Assembly: GCA_001462255.1 (NCBI GenBank)
Contig: LIUJ01000203.1
Location: forward strand, 1-7,179
Direction: 5' to 3'
DNA: 7,179 bases
Source: Fibrobacteria bacterium GUT77
Lineage (GTDB): Bacteria > Fibrobacterota > Chitinivibrionia > Chitinivibrionales > Chitinispirillaceae
The translations under genes and the position numbers were made by a program. Numbering within the stretch: the stretch's first letter is position 1; each line of letters opens with the position of its first letter. Of this stretch, positions 6,076 to 7,179 are shown in pieces. A model generated the notes under the pieces. That model worked only from the letters and a program-made list of their open reading frames with translations. It did not search any database and had not been told where the DNA came from.

Positions 6076-7179
6076 TTAGTCGGCGACGCAACGAACCGAA
6101 AATCCGAACTTCTTGTTGTAAGTGCTCTCGTCCATGGATTTGCTGCTCATATATCCGTTGTAGGCGCGGTTATTGCCATACGCCGTAGCCGTCCAATAAC
6201 GGCTCTTCTTTCCTATATCGTTGAACTCTCCGCTATCATTGCGGCTACCGCCCGGTATAAACGAAAAACCATACACCTCGGGTTTGCCGTCAACGGCAGT
6301 TACCAAATCGCTCCAATCATCGTGTGTCGGCAAATGCCACCCAGCCGGACAGACCGACATTGCCGCGTCCCAGTCGTACAATCTTCCGTATTTGCCGCAA
6401 TTGGATTCGTCGCCGCCAAAGCACCACGAATTACCGGCCAACGGCGGATCGTTCATATTCTCCGCCATCCATATATTATCCCCGATTTTTACGGTGCGGT
6501 ATTTAAATTCGGTTACGGGCGAACTCCCGTTGCTATTATAGACGGCGGTAGATGCCAATGCCGGAACAGGCGTCTCCGCAACCGTTGGTGTAAACGACGA
6601 CTGTTCGACGGCTGCCGTATGAGAATTTTGCTCCTTTAGTTTCTTATGCTTTGCGAAATTGAAGCCTAACATTATTTGATGACTATTATATCCGAAACCG
6701 TCTTTATGATAGCCGGCCTTATTTTCATAATAGTTATCATAAACATACTTATCGTATGTCCCCAATAGCCCTCGATATGTCAGTTCAAAAACACTAAGGC
6801 GTAATTTGACGAAAGGCGCCAAAAAATTATAGCTTTCTTTATGATAATCATAATTTGATTCCTCAACATACCAATATCCCGCAGATAAGCCGAACGCAAA
6901 TTGCGCCAGAGTCCCCATGCCATACACTTTACCAAAACTTAAACCTCCCCCGACCATCTTATTCCCGTGATAATAATCAGCGCTATCCCCGTGATAATAA
7001 CCAGCGCCATCCCCGATCATCTTTTTCCCGTAATAATAATCACTCGCGGTATTCCCGTAATAATCACTCGCGCCATAACAAACGTCAATCCCAAAAAGCG
7101 CCCCATTTCCCCAAATCCACCCTATTTCCGCGTTTACTCCTCCCCACGATACCGGCATTCCAACCGGCAGTATATATTT
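6076..7179 (-). CDS. Outer-membrane beta-barrel protein with C-terminal FISUMP domain (5'-partial)
   Basis: The frame is open to the window edge, so the gene lacks its 5' end. An ATG at 7158-7156 is in frame, but it falls inside what reads as a barrel strand (ILPVGMPVSWGGVNAEIGW), there is no signal peptide, and no ribosome-binding site precedes it. It is therefore probably an internal Met. Numbered from that Met, residues 1-168 alternate hydrophobic and polar residues with many aromatics (FAFGLSAGYWYVEE, VFELTYRGLLGTY, QIMLGFNFA), typical of a small outer-membrane barrel. They include a Tyr/Gly-rich duplicated loop at 29-71. A Thr/Pro/Ala linker (about 180-205) follows. The FISUMP domain spans about 218-358: VKIGDNIWMAENM, KYGRLYDWDAAMSVCPAGW, YWTATAYG and GFSVRCVAD. 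Cys246, 254, 270 and 357 could form disulfides. The precise function of FISUMP domains is unknown. The architecture resembles OmpA (barrel plus exported C-terminal domain). Confidence 0.82.
   Translation of the reverse strand, partial: KYILPVGMPVSWGGVNAEIGWIWGNGALFGIDVCYGASDYYGNTASDYYYGKKMIGDGAGYYHGDSADYYHGNKMVGGGLSFGKVYGMGTLAQFAFGLSAGYWYVEESNYDYHKESYNFLAPFVKLRLSVFELTYRGLLGTYDKYVYDNYYENKAGYHKDGFGYNSHQIMLGFNFAKHKKLKEQNSHTAAVEQSSFTPTVAETPVPALASTAVYNSNGSSPVTEFKYRTVKIGDNIWMAENMNDPPLAGNSWCFGGDESNCGKYGRLYDWDAAMSVCPAGWHLPTHDDWSDLVTAVDGKPEVYGFSFIPGGSRNDSGEFNDIGKKSRYWTATAYGNNRAYNGYMSSKSMDESTYNKKFGFSVRCVAD
6948..7076 (-). repeat. Two-copy in-frame tandem repeat inside the barrel gene
   Basis: Two diverged units (6948-7010, 63 bp, and 7011-7076, 66 bp) each begin CCCCGAYCATCTT on the plus strand. 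Each contains two copies of a CCCGTRATAATAA-type submotif. In protein they give ASDYY-GNT-ASDYYYGKKMIGDG followed by AGYYHGDS-ADYYHGNKMVGGG, Tyr/Gly-rich segments of about 22 residues. All length differences are multiples of three, so the frame is kept. Confidence 0.75.

Noticed and set aside
5925..6188. 87-codon plus-strand frame across the GGDEF-FISUMP gap
   Set aside because: Needs a TTG start, runs through two hairpins and the antisense of the FISUMP 3' end, and is Arg/Cys-rich like a chance translation.
6948..7076. Repeats with similar spacing considered as a CRISPR array
   Set aside because: Only two diverged units, in frame within a coding sequence, with no unique spacers between conserved repeats.

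Overview
The window carries four protein-coding genes separated by AT-rich intergenic DNA. The rightmost gene ends in a 'Fibrobacter succinogenes major paralogous' (FISUMP, TIGR02145-type) domain. That domain is abundant in Fibrobacterota and also occurs in Bacteroidota and a few other gut and sediment lineages. Together with the other genes (a bifunctional penicillin-binding protein, and an outer-membrane barrel that requires a diderm envelope), it suggests a Gram-negative bacterium, most likely a member of Fibrobacterota. This assignment rests mainly on one domain and is an inference. I see no rRNA, tRNA, CRISPR array, insertion sequence or phage gene.

Layout. Positions 1-547 are non-coding and AT-rich. 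They hold short direct repeats, a very strong ribosome-binding sequence placed before an ATG-TAA minimal ORF, and a candidate promoter. Positions 548-3067 (+) encode a class A penicillin-binding protein of the PBP1C type, with GT51, transpeptidase and BiPBP_C domains. A 107-bp gap follows, with a hairpin terminator and an extended -10 promoter. Positions 3175-4860 (+) encode a CstA-family transporter. It converges, with only 8 bp between stop codons, on a membrane-anchored HAMP-GGDEF diguanylate cyclase at 4869-5804 (-). A 271-bp gap follows, with a strong hairpin behind the last gene and a hairpin/T-tract facing the other way. Positions 6076-7179 (-) encode an outer-membrane beta-barrel fused to a FISUMP domain. 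That gene runs off the right edge, so its N-terminus is missing.

The genes do not form an obvious operon or a single pathway. pbpC and cstA lie in the same direction but appear to have separate promoters. The diguanylate cyclase and the FISUMP gene are both on the minus strand and are separated by a terminator. Three of the four act at the cell envelope. I found no convincing new multi-gene system. The most unusual items are the barrel-FISUMP fusion with its Tyr-rich tandem repeat, the SD-ATG-TAA element upstream of pbpC, and a CCGATA/TATCGG inverted repeat that occurs on both sides of pbpC.
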